DNA of 64,000 bases from Rufibacter roseus (GTDB taxonomy: Bacteria > Bacteroidota > Bacteroidia > Cytophagales > Hymenobacteraceae). Below the pieces are notes generated by a model that ran no database searches, was not told where the DNA came from, and saw only the letters and a list, made by a program, of their open reading frames with translations. A program made the position numbers and the translations under genes. Position 1 is the stretch's first letter. Every line of letters starts with the position of its first letter. Of this stretch, positions 9,299 to 19,861 are shown in pieces. The DNA is taken from positions 186,001 through 250,000 of the forward strand of contig NZ_LRML01000005.1 in the NCBI RefSeq assembly GCF_001647285.1, given 5' to 3'.

Positions 9299-11899
9299 TT
9301 GAACCTGAATCGATTTTTTTTAATCATAGTGCTGTTGGCAACAGTGGTGGGCTGCGCTCCGGAGAAGCCATTCGGCCGCTTTTACCACAACCTGAACGCC
9401 CGCTTTAACGGCTATTTTCTGGCCCGCGAGAAAATGCAGGAGATTGAGGCTAAGATTGACGCGGCCAACATCAATGACTACAACAGTATTCTGCAGATTC
9501 TTCCTCCTCTTGACACCACTGTTCTTAAAACCCTCCGGCCAGAGTTGGAGGAAGTAATCAAGCGAGCCTCCTTCCCAATTGCCCGCCACCCAAAATCAAG
9601 GTGGGTAGATGACTGCTATGTACTTATTGGCAAGGCCCGCTATTACATGGGCGAGGAAGAAGAAGCCATCAGGGCATTTAGGTACGTGCAAACCACCAGC
9701 AAAGACCGCCATGCCAAGCACGAGGCATTGGTCTGGCTCATGCGCACCTACATCAGGCAGAAAGACTATGACAATGCCATTATGGTGTCTGAGCAGTTCC
9801 GGAAAGAGCGCATGAATGAGCAGAACGGTTTGGAGCTCCTGCTCACCCGGGCACAGCTGGCTAGTATTGAGAATGATTACCAAAGTATGATCCAGAACCT
9901 GGAGCGGGCCATTCCGTTTGCCGACAAAAGGGACCGGGAATCCAGACTCAGATTTATATTGGGTCAGTTGTACCAGGCCACTGGGCAAGACGCCAAAGCC
10001 TATGCCCAATTTGATGAGGTACTAGGTAAGAATCCTCCTTATGAACTAGGTTTTTATGCGAAGCTAAACCTTGCCCAGGTAACCGAGCTGAAAGACGCTA
10101 CCACCAAAGAGGAGGTAGAGAAATTTCTGTTCAAACTAGCCAACGACGGTAAAAACCTTGAGTACCTTGATAAAATCTACTATGATTTGGCCAAGCTTCA
10201 GCTCAAGCAAGAAGAGTATCAAGATGCTCTTGGCTATCTGAAGCAGTCTACCGCCGCCTCTACTACCAACCGTAACCAAAAGGCCTATTCCTACCTGCTA
10301 TCTGGTCAAATACATTATGAGCACCTGCAGCAATACAAACTGGCCCAGGCATACTATGACAGCACCTTACAACTACTGCCGCCAACTGCCTTAGGCTATG
10401 AAGAACTAGCCGACCGTAGAACCGTACTCACCGCCTTTGTACAGCAGCTGGAAATCATACGGACCGAAGACAGCTTACAAACATTGGCGCAACTTCCGGC
10501 TGCCGAGCGGGCGCAGCGCGTAGCCCAACAGATAGAGAGAGAGCAGGAGGCCGAACGGCAAGCGGAGCAGAACCTTGCCCTAGCGGCAGCCAATTCTACC
10601 CTCAGAAACAGCATCACGGCTCCTAACACCCCGCCTCCGGCTGGCCCCGGCGGCGCCAACAGCACCTGGTACTTTGACAATCCCGTGGCCATGGCCAGTG
10701 CCCGTAACGATTTTATTAGGGTATGGGGAGATAGGCCTTTGGTAGACAATTGGCGTCGGCGTTCTGCTTTAGGCAGTACCGATGCCGTAGTAGCAGGCCC
10801 AGCGGTGGGCAACACCACTGACAGTGCCGCTCTGGCAGAAGTGGTGAGTCAAAAAACAGAGACGTACCTGGCCGCCATTCCGTCTACTCCTCAGCAATTG
10901 ACAGCGTCACATGAGCGGCTAGAGGAGGCATTGTTTACGCTGGGTAATATTTACCAGCAGCGGTTACGTGAACCAGAGCAAGCTACCGCCACTTTCTTGA
11001 AGCTTCTGCAGCGTTACCCGTCTACAGAACATGCCTCTGAGGCTTACTACAGCCTGTATGTTATTGCCCAGAGTCAGCAGCAAACAGAGCAAGCAAACAA
11101 GTATGCACAACTTCTGAAAGAGAAATTCCCCAACTCAAAATACAGCCGTTTAATTGACCAGCCCGACTTCTTACGCACCTATTCCGCCGAGACCGCTGCG
11201 GCTCATAGGCTCTATGACACTGCGTATGTGCTGTATGAACAGGAGAATTATGCCGAGGCCTCTTCTGTTTTAAGCCAACTTTCAGAAAAACACCCCGGAA
11301 ACGAGTTCCCCGACCAGATCAGTTTTCTGCGGGCTCTCATTGTGGGACGGACTCAACCTCCTGCAACATTCAAAGCTGCAATGGAAACCTTCATCCAACA
11401 ATTTCCAGACAGTGACCTAAAGCCTAAAGCGCAGCAGTACCTGGAAATGCACCAACGGTTTGAGAGCGGTGAATTGACCAAAGAGCCAGAAATGACGTTG
11501 AAAGACATTGCCGTGGTTGAAGCCCCAAAATATGAGGCTGCCCCAGAAGCTTTACATGCTTTTGCAGTAGTACATCCTGCTCAGGACTCGCTTGCTCTAA
11601 AAGCTTTAATGGCCAATTTCGTGCAGTACAACACCCGTTTCTTTGCCAAAAGGAACTTAAAGGTGGAGCCCGTTGCTTTAAACGACAGTACTGTGTTATT
11701 AACTGTCCAGAATTTTGCCGATGCTAAAGCCGCCCAGCAATACTCTAAGTTACAATCTACGCGTACCGCCCCAATGGCTACTGTAAAAGGTTCTAATTTT
11801 GCTACCTTTGTTATCTCTGAGCAAAACCTCAACCTGCTTCGGCAACTAAAGGATCTGGCACAGTATTTGGCCTTCTTTGAACAAAATTACCAAGAATAA
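9299..11899 (+). CDS. sprE: SprE/PorW-like TPR lipoprotein of type IX secretion
   Basis: An 866-residue outer-membrane-type lipoprotein required in relatives for type IX secretion and gliding. A signal peptide ends at the lipobox VVGC with the lipidated Cys at residue 19. Many TPR-like helical repeats follow (for example around 100-260, 295-370, 570-690), separated by a low-complexity Ala/Gln/Pro stretch near 400-450. Length equals that of SprE. The start is apparently TTG, since no ATG precedes the signal peptide in frame. The por/gld core lies about 4.4 kb downstream on the other strand, supporting the assignment. Confidence 0.85.
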   Translation: MNLNRFFLIIVLLATVVGCAPEKPFGRFYHNLNARFNGYFLAREKMQEIEAKIDAANINDYNSILQILPPLDTTVLKTLRPELEEVIKRASFPIARHPKSRWVDDCYVLIGKARYYMGEEEEAIRAFRYVQTTSKDRHAKHEALVWLMRTYIRQKDYDNAIMVSEQFRKERMNEQNGLELLLTRAQLASIENDYQSMIQNLERAIPFADKRDRESRLRFILGQLYQATGQDAKAYAQFDEVLGKNPPYELGFYAKLNLAQVTELKDATTKEEVEKFLFKLANDGKNLEYLDKIYYDLAKLQLKQEEYQDALGYLKQSTAASTTNRNQKAYSYLLSGQIHYEHLQQYKLAQAYYDSTLQLLPPTALGYEELADRRTVLTAFVQQLEIIRTEDSLQTLAQLPAAERAQRVAQQIEREQEAERQAEQNLALAAANSTLRNSITAPNTPPPAGPGGANSTWYFDNPVAMASARNDFIRVWGDRPLVDNWRRRSALGSTDAVVAGPAVGNTTDSAALAEVVSQKTETYLAAIPSTPQQLTASHERLEEALFTLGNIYQQRLREPEQATATFLKLLQRYPSTEHASEAYYSLYVIAQSQQQTEQANKYAQLLKEKFPNSKYSRLIDQPDFLRTYSAETAAAHRLYDTAYVLYEQENYAEASSVLSQLSEKHPGNEFPDQISFLRALIVGRTQPPATFKAAMETFIQQFPDSDLKPKAQQYLEMHQRFESGELTKEPEMTLKDIAVVEAPKYEAAPEALHAFAVVHPAQDSLALKALMANFVQYNTRFFAKRNLKVEPVALNDSTVLLTVQNFADAKAAQQYSKLQSTRTAPMATVKGSNFATFVISEQNLNLLRQLKDLAQYLAFFEQNYQE

Positions 11900-11903
11900 A
11901 CCC

Positions 11904-14198
11904 ATGTCATCAACGCCTAGCAATTCGTTCCGGAAGATCGTTTCGGCGCTTTGGCTTTTCTTTGCCGGAGGATTCGTTTTCTTCCTGCTGTACATCTTTG
12001 CGGTAAGCATTAATTTTCTGAACCTGTTCGGAGATTTGCCTGACCTCAAAACGCTGGAGAACCCTAAAAGTGAGTTAGCCTCTGAAGTGTATTCTGAAGA
12101 CGGCATGCTTTTAGGTAAATACTTCCGTGAGAACCGTACTCCCGTTACCTATGAGCAGCTGCCTCAGCACTTGATTGATGCCTTAATTGCTACAGAAGAC
12201 ATAAGGTTTGAAGAACATTCCGGCATTGACTTCAAAGGCACCTTGGCGGTACCTTATTACCAGATAACCGGAAAGCAAGACCGCGGCTCCAGTACCCTTA
12301 CGCAGCAGCTGGCCCGTAACCTCTTCCGCACCCGCGACGACCTCAACGACGGCTTACTGAGCGACGTGAAAGGCCTGCGTATGCTCATTATCAAAACAAA
12401 GGAGTGGATCATGTCCATCAAGTTAGAGCGCTCTTATACCAAAAAAGAGATTCTGATGATGTACCTGAACACGGTAGATTTTGGCAGCAATGCATTTGGA
12501 ATAAAAGTAGCCGCCAAAACCTTTTTCAATAAAAACCCTGAAGATTTAACTGTAGAAGAATCCGCCACTCTGGTAGGTGTGCTGAAAGGACCATCTTTCT
12601 ATAGCCCAGTGTCTCGTCCTGAGCGCTCTTTGAACCGCCGTAATACGGTGCTGGATCAAATGCTCAAGTACAACTACATTGATGAGCCTGTTTACCAAGC
12701 TAGCGTAGCCAAGCCTTTAAAACTAAACCTAAACGTTGAAAACCAGAACAAAGGCTTAGCTCCCTATTTCCGGACTGAGCTCGGGAAAGAAGTATCTAGA
12801 TGGGCCAAAGAGAACGGCTATGACCTGTATTCTGACGGACTGAAAATCTATACCACCATTAACTCCAAAATGCAAAAGTATGCTGAGGAGGCGTTGGAGC
12901 AGCACATGAAGACCATGCAGCAAGAGTTCTTCAAGCAGTGGAAAGGCAAAAACCCTTGGACAGACGAAAATGGTCGTGAGATCAAAGGCTTTTTAGAAAA
13001 AGAAATAAAGCGTACCGCCCGTTACCGCAGCCTTGATGAGCAGTATGACGGCAATGAAGACTCTATCAAGTTCCACCTGAACCAGAAGGTGCCCATGACG
13101 GTGTTCTCATGGAGCGGGGAAATAGATACATTAATGAGCCCTATGGACTCATTGCGGTACTACAAGCATTTCTTGCAAGCAGGTTTTATGGCCATGGATC
13201 CTTTAACGGGTCATGTAAAGGCATGGGTAGGAGGCAATAATTATAAATTCTTTAAGTATGACCACGTGAAACAAGGGGCACGCCAGCCAGGCTCTACCTT
13301 TAAGCCCTTTGTGTACACTGCCGCCATTGAAGCAGGTTTTTCACCATGTGATCAGGTAGCAGATGCCCCTGTGACCATCATTAATGAAGACGGGGTTCCG
13401 TGGACCCCTAAAAACAGTGATGGAAAGTACACTGGCAAAAGACTTACCCTGCGTGAGGCCTTGGCTTTTTCTGTAAACACTGTTACCACTCATTTAATGA
13501 AGAATATTGGGCCAGAGAAAGTGGTACAAACGGCTAAACGTTTAGGAATAACTACTAAGCTTGACCCTGTTGCTTCTTTGGCCTTGGGAACCAGTGATGT
13601 CACTCTGTATGATATGGTGGGGGCTTATGGCACCTTTGTCAACAAGGGAGTATGGACTGAGCCAAAATACCTGCTTCGTATAGAAGATAAAAATGGGAAT
13701 GTTCTACAAGAATTCGCTTCTAAAACGTTAGAGGCACTTTCTGAAGAGACAGCCTATATGATGGTACACATGCTGCAAGGCGGTGCTGATATACGCGGAG
13801 GAACTTCTTATTATGGACTAAGACACCGTTACGGCCTTAAAAATGAAATAGGTGGTAAAACCGGAACAACTCAGAATCACTCTGATGCCTGGTATATGGG
13901 TATTACCCCAGATCTGGCAGCTGGTGTTTGGGTTGGCGGTGAAGACCGGAGTATTCACTTCCGCAGCGCTGCTTACGGGCAGGGAAATAAACTGGCCATG
14001 CCTATTTATGCTCTGTTTATGAAGAAGGTGTACGCTGATAAATCTTTGAACGTATCAAAGGCTTCATTTCCTAAACCTGAGGCACCCTTATCTAAACAAT
14101 TGAACTGTTCTGAAGCCAATAATAGCCCTACTCCGGCAGATTCCGTACAACAAGACCAAACTCTGATTTTACCTGATAACATAGAAAAAGGATTTTAA
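11904..14198 (+). CDS. mrcA: Class A penicillin-binding protein (transglycosylase/transpeptidase)
   Basis: Bifunctional peptidoglycan synthase of the inner membrane, 764 residues from the ATG at 11904. One membrane anchor (about 15-36) precedes the GT51 glycosyltransferase domain with the catalytic Glu in TEDIRFEEHSG (E98) and GSSTLTQQLARN. The transpeptidase domain has S464-T-F-K467, SVN, and K652-T-G-T-T. An upstream TTG at 11877 would add nine residues inside sprE and is less likely. It starts 4 bp after the sprE stop, so the two are cotranscribed. Confidence 0.95.
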   Translation: MSSTPSNSFRKIVSALWLFFAGGFVFFLLYIFAVSINFLNLFGDLPDLKTLENPKSELASEVYSEDGMLLGKYFRENRTPVTYEQLPQHLIDALIATEDIRFEEHSGIDFKGTLAVPYYQITGKQDRGSSTLTQQLARNLFRTRDDLNDGLLSDVKGLRMLIIKTKEWIMSIKLERSYTKKEILMMYLNTVDFGSNAFGIKVAAKTFFNKNPEDLTVEESATLVGVLKGPSFYSPVSRPERSLNRRNTVLDQMLKYNYIDEPVYQASVAKPLKLNLNVENQNKGLAPYFRTELGKEVSRWAKENGYDLYSDGLKIYTTINSKMQKYAEEALEQHMKTMQQEFFKQWKGKNPWTDENGREIKGFLEKEIKRTARYRSLDEQYDGNEDSIKFHLNQKVPMTVFSWSGEIDTLMSPMDSLRYYKHFLQAGFMAMDPLTGHVKAWVGGNNYKFFKYDHVKQGARQPGSTFKPFVYTAAIEAGFSPCDQVADAPVTIINEDGVPWTPKNSDGKYTGKRLTLREALAFSVNTVTTHLMKNIGPEKVVQTAKRLGITTKLDPVASLALGTSDVTLYDMVGAYGTFVNKGVWTEPKYLLRIEDKNGNVLQEFASKTLEALSEETAYMMVHMLQGGADIRGGTSYYGLRHRYGLKNEIGGKTGTTQNHSDAWYMGITPDLAAGVWVGGEDRSIHFRSAAYGQGNKLAMPIYALFMKKVYADKSLNVSKASFPKPEAPLSKQLNCSEANNSPTPADSVQQDQTLILPDNIEKGF

Positions 14199-14211
14199 GG
14201 GAAGCTTTGGT

Positions 14212-16017
14212 ATGGCGATAGAGGAAAGTGCTAAGGATCAGATTAAACACTTGCCCCACCGCCCCGGCATCTATAAGTTTTATGATGACAAGGGCATAAT
14301 ATACGTGGGCAAAGCGGTTGATATCCGGAAACGGGTCAGCAGTTATTTTAACCGCTCTACCCAGCATAACAAAAAAACTCTGAAGCTCATTTCTCAGATA
14401 AAACGCATTGAGTTTACTATTGTAGATAGTGAGGCCGATGCCTATTTACTCGAGAACAACCTGATTAAGCAGCATCAGCCTAAGTATAATATCCTTCTCA
14501 AAGACGGCAAATCTTACCCGTACCTGTGCATCACCAATGAGCGGTTTCCCCGCGTACTAAGTACACGTAATAAAATAAATGATGGCTCGCGGTACTTTGG
14601 GCCTTACCCAAGCGTGACCAGCATGTATGTTATTCTGGAGCTGATCAGAACCCTTTATCCATTACGTACCTGCAGTTATAATTTAAGCCCTGCCAATGTG
14701 CAGGCTGGTAAATTCAAAGTTTGCCTTGAATACCATATTGGCAATTGCAAGGGCCCCTGTGAAGGCCTTTATGACGAAACAGAATACAACGCACACATAC
14801 AGCAGATTAAAAACATTTTATCAGGTAACCTGAGCATTGCCAAGAATTACTTCAAAGAGAAAATGTCTGCCGCCGCGGCAGAAATGCAGTATGAATTAGC
14901 GCATCAGTTCAAGCAAAAACTAGACCTGCTCGATGATTTTCAGGCCAAGTCAACCGTGGTGAGCCATTCCCTCACTAATATCGATGTGTTCACCATTACC
15001 TCCAATGAGAAGTGTGCCTTCATCAACTATCTGCGGGTAATGAACGGTTCTATCATCACAACCCAGTCTCTTGAACTTCAGAAAAAGCTGGAAGAAAGTG
15101 ATCAGGAAATTCTTGCCTCTATTATAATGAGGCTCAGGACTGAGTATGAAAGCACTTCCAAAGAAATACTAGTAAATGTTGAAGATTTGACTCTTCCGCT
15201 GGAAGGGATTGCTGTAGCTGTTCCTCAAATAGGAGATAAACGCAAGTTGCTGAACCTTTCTTTAAAAAATGCACTGTATCTGCGCAAGGAAAAAGAAAGC
15301 ATGCAAGACAAATCCAAAGACAGCAATGAGGTTCGCATTCTGGAAACTATGAAGCGTGACCTACGCCTCACTGAACTGCCTAAGCACATTGAATGCTTTG
15401 ACAACTCAAATTTCCAAGGCGATAATCCAGTGGCCTCTATGGTCTGCTTCCGAAATGCCAAGCCCTCTAAAAAGGACTACCGTCACTTTCACATTAAAAC
15501 CGTAGTAGGTCCAGATGATTTTGCCTCTATGTATGAGGTTGTCACCAGGCGGTACAAAAGGCTTCTCGAAGAAGGGGCTTCCTTGCCTCAATTAGTCATT
15601 ATTGATGGGGGTAAAGGTCAGTTAGGCATGGCCGTGAAGGCTCTTAAAGATTTAGGTATTTACGGGCAAATAGCAATTGTAGGTATTGCGAAACGCTTAG
15701 AGGAAATTTTCTATCCTGGCGACACCCTGCCTCTTTATATCGATAAAAAGTCAGAGTCACTTAAGCTAATTCAACGTCTCCGTAACGAAGCTCACCGGTT
15801 TGCCATTACATTTCACCGCTCTCTCCGTGACTCCGGCACTCTGCAAACAGAACTCACTAAGATCAAAGGTTTGGGCCCAGCTACTGCTGAAAAGCTTTTG
15901 ACAAAATTTAAGTCAGTTAAGAAGATAGCAGAACTCTCTGAACCAGAACTTGAGGTGGAGGTAGGAAAGAGCAAAGCCAAACTTCTGTACAACTACTTTT
16001 CCAAGCCGAAGGACTAG
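14212..16017 (+). CDS. uvrC: Excinuclease ABC subunit C
   Basis: Makes both incisions in nucleotide excision repair after UvrAB locates damage. 601 residues: GIY-YIG nuclease at the N-terminus (GIYKFYDDKGIIYVGKA, about 18-34), UVR motif near 225-255, a central RNase H-like nuclease (ECFDNSNFQG, VIIDGGKGQL), and a C-terminal helix-hairpin-helix (IKGLGPATAEKLLTKFKSV). It lies 13 bp after the penicillin-binding protein gene and ends in a shared bidirectional terminator. Confidence 0.97.
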   Translation: MAIEESAKDQIKHLPHRPGIYKFYDDKGIIYVGKAVDIRKRVSSYFNRSTQHNKKTLKLISQIKRIEFTIVDSEADAYLLENNLIKQHQPKYNILLKDGKSYPYLCITNERFPRVLSTRNKINDGSRYFGPYPSVTSMYVILELIRTLYPLRTCSYNLSPANVQAGKFKVCLEYHIGNCKGPCEGLYDETEYNAHIQQIKNILSGNLSIAKNYFKEKMSAAAAEMQYELAHQFKQKLDLLDDFQAKSTVVSHSLTNIDVFTITSNEKCAFINYLRVMNGSIITTQSLELQKKLEESDQEILASIIMRLRTEYESTSKEILVNVEDLTLPLEGIAVAVPQIGDKRKLLNLSLKNALYLRKEKESMQDKSKDSNEVRILETMKRDLRLTELPKHIECFDNSNFQGDNPVASMVCFRNAKPSKKDYRHFHIKTVVGPDDFASMYEVVTRRYKRLLEEGASLPQLVIIDGGKGQLGMAVKALKDLGIYGQIAIVGIAKRLEEIFYPGDTLPLYIDKKSESLKLIQRLRNEAHRFAITFHRSLRDSGTLQTELTKIKGLGPATAEKLLTKFKSVKKIAELSEPELEVEVGKSKAKLLYNYFSKPKD

Positions 16018-16204
16018 CTCTTTTTAAGTGAAGTTTAGGTTAATTCTAGCCTTTAGTTACTCCTCTTTCGCTAGTCAATTGACTCGTGTATTTTTGGTAG
16101 GTAGTTTATGTATAGCTATTTAAAATAGTATTCTCTTCCACTACTTTTGTTCTTTTTTATACCTGTAAAATATTTAACTTTCTAGGCTATTCCAGCTGCC
16201 GGTT

Positions 16205-16266
16205 CTTCTTCGTATAAATAAAAAAAGGCACCGTAAGAGGTACCTTTTTTTATTTATACGAAGAAG
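16205..16266. terminator. Bidirectional terminator between uvrC and gldN
   Basis: 28-bp arms (16205-16232 and 16239-16266) match at 27 of 28 positions around a 6-nt loop. Each arm carries a run of A or T, giving a GC-containing stem top and T-tract in both directions, as expected for two convergent units. Confidence 0.9.
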
Positions 16267-16273
16267 ATAATGA

Positions 16274-17317
16274 TTAATAGCTCCAAAGGCTATACTCCCA
16301 TTCTATTAAATCCTCCATAGCTTGTTGGGCTGCTAAAAGACCATTTTTGCCATTTCCTAATGGATCGCCAGTTGGGTTTGATACCTTCGTGATATATGAA
16401 CTGAATAACCATAAATCAAAAGCATCTGCCAAATTCTTATGCTGAGCGTTATTCTGGGAATTGAACCAAATAGCTTCTTCAGGGTGTGCTCTGAACAATT
16501 TCACTAGATCGCTAAATTTGAAAGAAGCGATAGTTTTTTCGATACCTAATGAACCTGTGAATTTAGATGGCATCATCAAGGTTAAAGCTTGTGGATCATG
16601 ATAAAGACGAGATCTCTTCTTATCAAAAACTACATCTTCTTTTAGCTCCATCCGATAAAGTTGATTTGGCAAAAGCTCAGAAGCTTCAGCTGCTACAGCT
16701 GCAGCAGCACCTGTTCCTGGTACTTCTTCCCCTGTATCTTCATATACAGTTCTGGTTATCGTTTTGGATGGATCCCAAGGATCTTTCTCTGTAATAGTTT
16801 TTGTTTTCCTATTACCACCGGCTGCTGGTGGAAAGTCTTGAGCTGGCCCAATGATGTTAGAAGACTGTCTCAGGTTTTCAGAAAAAGTTGCAATTGAAAT
16901 AGGTGTGGCAAGAGAATCATTGGTATATGCCTGCAGCTCTCCTCTTTTTACAGCTTCAACTATCAACTTTGAAATCTGTCTCCCATTTGAGAACATTGGC
17001 TGATTCTGCTTTTCGCGTAAATCAATTGCTCTCCAAACGGTCTTTTTGAACATAACGTCTGAAGGAGCAATAGGCCTAGCAGATGGATTAGCAGCTAAAG
17101 AGGTTTCTCTTAATTGCTGAGCCGCAGCACTCTGCTGCTGCTCTTGCTGCTGACGCTCTAAATCTGCCTGACGTTGCCTCTCTTGTTCAGCGGAAACATT
17201 TTGCTGCGTTCTGGCGGGCGTAGCAGTTCTTCTGTTGTTGGTATTGCGTCTCTGTGCCTCTGTTACCAATGGCAACCCCATCAAACCAGCTAAACCTAAA
17301 ACAATTAACTTCTTCAT
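16274..17317 (-). CDS. gldN: Gliding motility / type IX secretion protein GldN
   Basis: Periplasmic partner (PorN) of the outer-membrane GldK ring in the type IX secretion system. 347 residues: signal peptide (about 1-21), an extended linker rich in Gln, Arg and Ala, then the conserved GldN domain from about residue 85 (SDVMFKKTVWRAIDLREKQNQP). The linker is unusually Gln-rich. It is the last gene of gldK-L-M-N, 19 bp after gldM. Confidence 0.93.
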   Translation of the reverse strand: MKKLIVLGLAGLMGLPLVTEAQRRNTNNRRTATPARTQQNVSAEQERQRQADLERQQQEQQQSAAAQQLRETSLAANPSARPIAPSDVMFKKTVWRAIDLREKQNQPMFSNGRQISKLIVEAVKRGELQAYTNDSLATPISIATFSENLRQSSNIIGPAQDFPPAAGGNRKTKTITEKDPWDPSKTITRTVYEDTGEEVPGTGAAAAVAAEASELLPNQLYRMELKEDVVFDKKRSRLYHDPQALTLMMPSKFTGSLGIEKTIASFKFSDLVKLFRAHPEEAIWFNSQNNAQHKNLADAFDLWLFSSYITKVSNPTGDPLGNGKNGLLAAQQAMEDLIEWEYSLWSY

Positions 17318-17336
17318 GTACTACGTATTTTTACTA

Positions 17337-18935
17337 TTAATTAAGCTGAAGGTTCAAGTCCTGAACGTTTGCACCCACTGGCTTTGTATTACCGCGTGAA
17401 TCTCTACGTCTTACTTCTTTCACTTCAACCGCAATTCTGTCTCCTGGACGTGCTAATTCAGCTATTCTTGTCAAATTGATAGTAGGCTGATTGCTTTCCA
17501 AGGTTAAAACTGGTCTAGTTCCACGCACTAAGTATACAGTATAATCAGTTACTCTGTACTGTGCTTCTTTAGGCAACATTTCAGCAAAGCTTTTGTCTGG
17601 TATTGCACGCATCTCTAGAACACGTGGTCCTGGAGCCGGCATACCTCTTTTCACATCAATTGGTTGACCATTTGCATAGGCTACAACTTGCGGCATAGGT
17701 ACAGCCTTCACTGTAAACTCTTGGCTTCCAATTAAGTTCCCGTTGCTACTAACATTTAGCTTTACTACACGTCCAGTTGGGTAAATTGAAACATCCCCTT
17801 TCTTAGGCCCTTTACTTACAACCGCACCAGATGCACTAAAAGTAGGATCGTACAAAGCTCCTAACGCTGGCACTTGAACACTTAGTTCGTTCGCGCACTC
17901 ATAATATAATGAGTTTACAGTAGCAGATTGTATCTGCATTACCGGCTTCGCCACAACATATTCTTGTGTTACATTGAATGTAGTATCCTGACCGTTTGCC
18001 TGACGGAAACGCACAGTACCCTTCCAGGTTTTTTTAGCATTTCCTTCGGCATCATAATCACCAGCTGAAGCAGTAAATTCAATCTGACCTCTTCCATTCT
18101 TTACAGGAACAGTACTACCATTCACTGTCATGGTCGGAGAGATTGCATCAGAAGAAGCTGCCAAGAACATTTCTGCTTTGTATTTTGTACCAGCAGCTAC
18201 CGTTTTTGACTCAGCACTAGCCATGGCGAAGATATTTTCGAACTTGATAATATCTGCACCTACTTTTTGAGCTAACTGTGACAAGGTCTCTGCCTCATAT
18301 TTAAGCACTTCTGATTCCATTTGAGCCAGAGTTGCCAAAGCCGCAACAATAGGAGTCTCAGAGAAATTTAGCTGAGCAAAATCTTTTTTCCGCTGCTCTT
18401 TGTTATTCTTCACCCTAGGGTCCTGATCTCCGTCTTGAGCTAGTTTTGCAGGCACATTTGTGTTATACTGATTCAAAAACTTAGAATACTCATTAAGCTT
18501 TTGCTGCAATTCATAACCTTTACCCTTTTTATTACCAGCTTCACCAACCATTAGCTGAGCAACTCCTGTTTGGTTTTCTGGGTTTTTATAAGCTCCGGTT
18601 GTTGCATCTCTGCCTTCTGCTAATTTCTCCAGTTCCGCACGCAGACCGTGAATATATGCTGTGATTTCAGCTGTCTCTTTTCTCACAGCCTCAGCATTTT
18701 GCACTACGCGTGTATCTTGAGCTCTATTACCTGACTCGCTTACGGCAGCTTTTATTCCTCTTAATGTTCCGCTGTTATCCTGGTTTGTTTTAGCGTTAAC
18801 AGTTGTTAAGCTGTCATCGATAAACTGAAACTTCAAGAGTATTGCAGAGCTAACGTTCAAAGCCAACATTGCAGTAAGCACGAGATACATCATCCCGATC
18901 AGCTTCTGCCGTGGCGATTCTTTTCCTCCAGCCAT
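17337..18935 (-). CDS. gldM: Gliding motility / type IX secretion motor protein GldM
   Basis: Inner-membrane motor stalk (PorM) that crosses the periplasm to push on GldK/N. 532 residues: the conserved N-terminus ESPRQKLIGMMYLVLTAMLALNVS supplies the single membrane helix (about 12-32) that sits inside the GldL pentamer. Four periplasmic domains follow (helical D1 about 60-220, then beta-rich D2-D4). Length is normal for the family. It lies 59 bp after gldL. Confidence 0.97.
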   Translation of the reverse strand: MAGGKESPRQKLIGMMYLVLTAMLALNVSSAILLKFQFIDDSLTTVNAKTNQDNSGTLRGIKAAVSESGNRAQDTRVVQNAEAVRKETAEITAYIHGLRAELEKLAEGRDATTGAYKNPENQTGVAQLMVGEAGNKKGKGYELQQKLNEYSKFLNQYNTNVPAKLAQDGDQDPRVKNNKEQRKKDFAQLNFSETPIVAALATLAQMESEVLKYEAETLSQLAQKVGADIIKFENIFAMASAESKTVAAGTKYKAEMFLAASSDAISPTMTVNGSTVPVKNGRGQIEFTASAGDYDAEGNAKKTWKGTVRFRQANGQDTTFNVTQEYVVAKPVMQIQSATVNSLYYECANELSVQVPALGALYDPTFSASGAVVSKGPKKGDVSIYPTGRVVKLNVSSNGNLIGSQEFTVKAVPMPQVVAYANGQPIDVKRGMPAPGPRVLEMRAIPDKSFAEMLPKEAQYRVTDYTVYLVRGTRPVLTLESNQPTINLTRIAELARPGDRIAVEVKEVRRRDSRGNTKPVGANVQDLNLQLN

Positions 18936-18994
18936 ATATCCTAAATAAAGCTTTTAATTCGATTAAATGGTTTAGTATAAAGGTTTGGCGAAGA

Positions 18995-19786
18995 CTAGCC
19001 TCTCATTGCATTCAGCATATTGCCGTACACATTGTTCAATGAATGAAGATTCTTAGTCAAATTGGTTACTTCCTCTTTGAATTGCTCTGTATCACGGCTG
19101 GCATCAGTAAGATTCTCCATAGCCATAGTCAAGCTACCATAGAACTTATTCATTGATTTCAGGTGGTTGTTTGCATCTTGAAGCTCCATTTCATATACAG
19201 CGTTCAATGCACCCAAGTTCTTAGTGATATTTTGCACCTGCTGATGATAGGCTTGAGCATCAGTGGTAGCGTTAGCCATATGAGAGATAGCATCAACCGT
19301 AGAAGCATAGGCTTCATTAATTTTATCTAATGAACCTGCTGCAGTTCTCACACGAGTTGTATATTCTTTTGTGGCAACGGTTGCATCAGTAAGATCTGCC
19401 ATTTGAGCAGTTGTTTCACTTAATCTGTTCAAACCTTGGCCTAATGAGCTGATAGTTGCTGGAGTTACATTAGACTCACGCAGCATTTTATCTAAATCAC
19501 CAGTTAAAGAAGGACCTGAGGCAGCTGGTACAGTTGGAAGAGGACCATCATAATCATCTCTTAACTGTGGATAAACTTTTTCCCACTCTGGGTCATGAGG
19601 AATAGGCTGGAAGGCACTTAAGAAGAAAATCACAGCTTCAGTTCCAAGTCCCAACATCAACATTTGATCCGCTGGCCCAATGTGCAAAATTTTAAATAAA
19701 GCACCTAAAATTACTACTGCAGCACCAATACCATAAACTTTGGGCATCAACCCATCCCATAGCCAGTGTTTTTTTGATTTGCTCAT
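18995..19786 (-). CDS. gldL: Gliding motility / type IX secretion motor protein GldL
   Basis: Inner-membrane stator ring (PorL) that, with GldM, converts proton motive force into rotation. 263 residues with two membrane helices near 15-35 and 42-59. The conserved membrane Glu is E50 (LGLGTEAVIFF), matching the Glu known to be essential in Flavobacterium. A long cytoplasmic helical region follows, with internally similar segments of the type YxxxVxNITKNLGALNAVYE and FKEEVTNLTKNLHSLNNVYG. Confidence 0.96.
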   Translation of the reverse strand: MSKSKKHWLWDGLMPKVYGIGAAVVILGALFKILHIGPADQMLMLGLGTEAVIFFLSAFQPIPHDPEWEKVYPQLRDDYDGPLPTVPAASGPSLTGDLDKMLRESNVTPATISSLGQGLNRLSETTAQMADLTDATVATKEYTTRVRTAAGSLDKINEAYASTVDAISHMANATTDAQAYHQQVQNITKNLGALNAVYEMELQDANNHLKSMNKFYGSLTMAMENLTDASRDTEQFKEEVTNLTKNLHSLNNVYGNMLNAMRG

Positions 19787-19861
19787 TTTTTTTGACAGAT
19801 TAAAATTGTAAAGAGTGTGTTTTTAAAAAAAGGGATAGTAAGAAATTTAGATTAGTGCAGA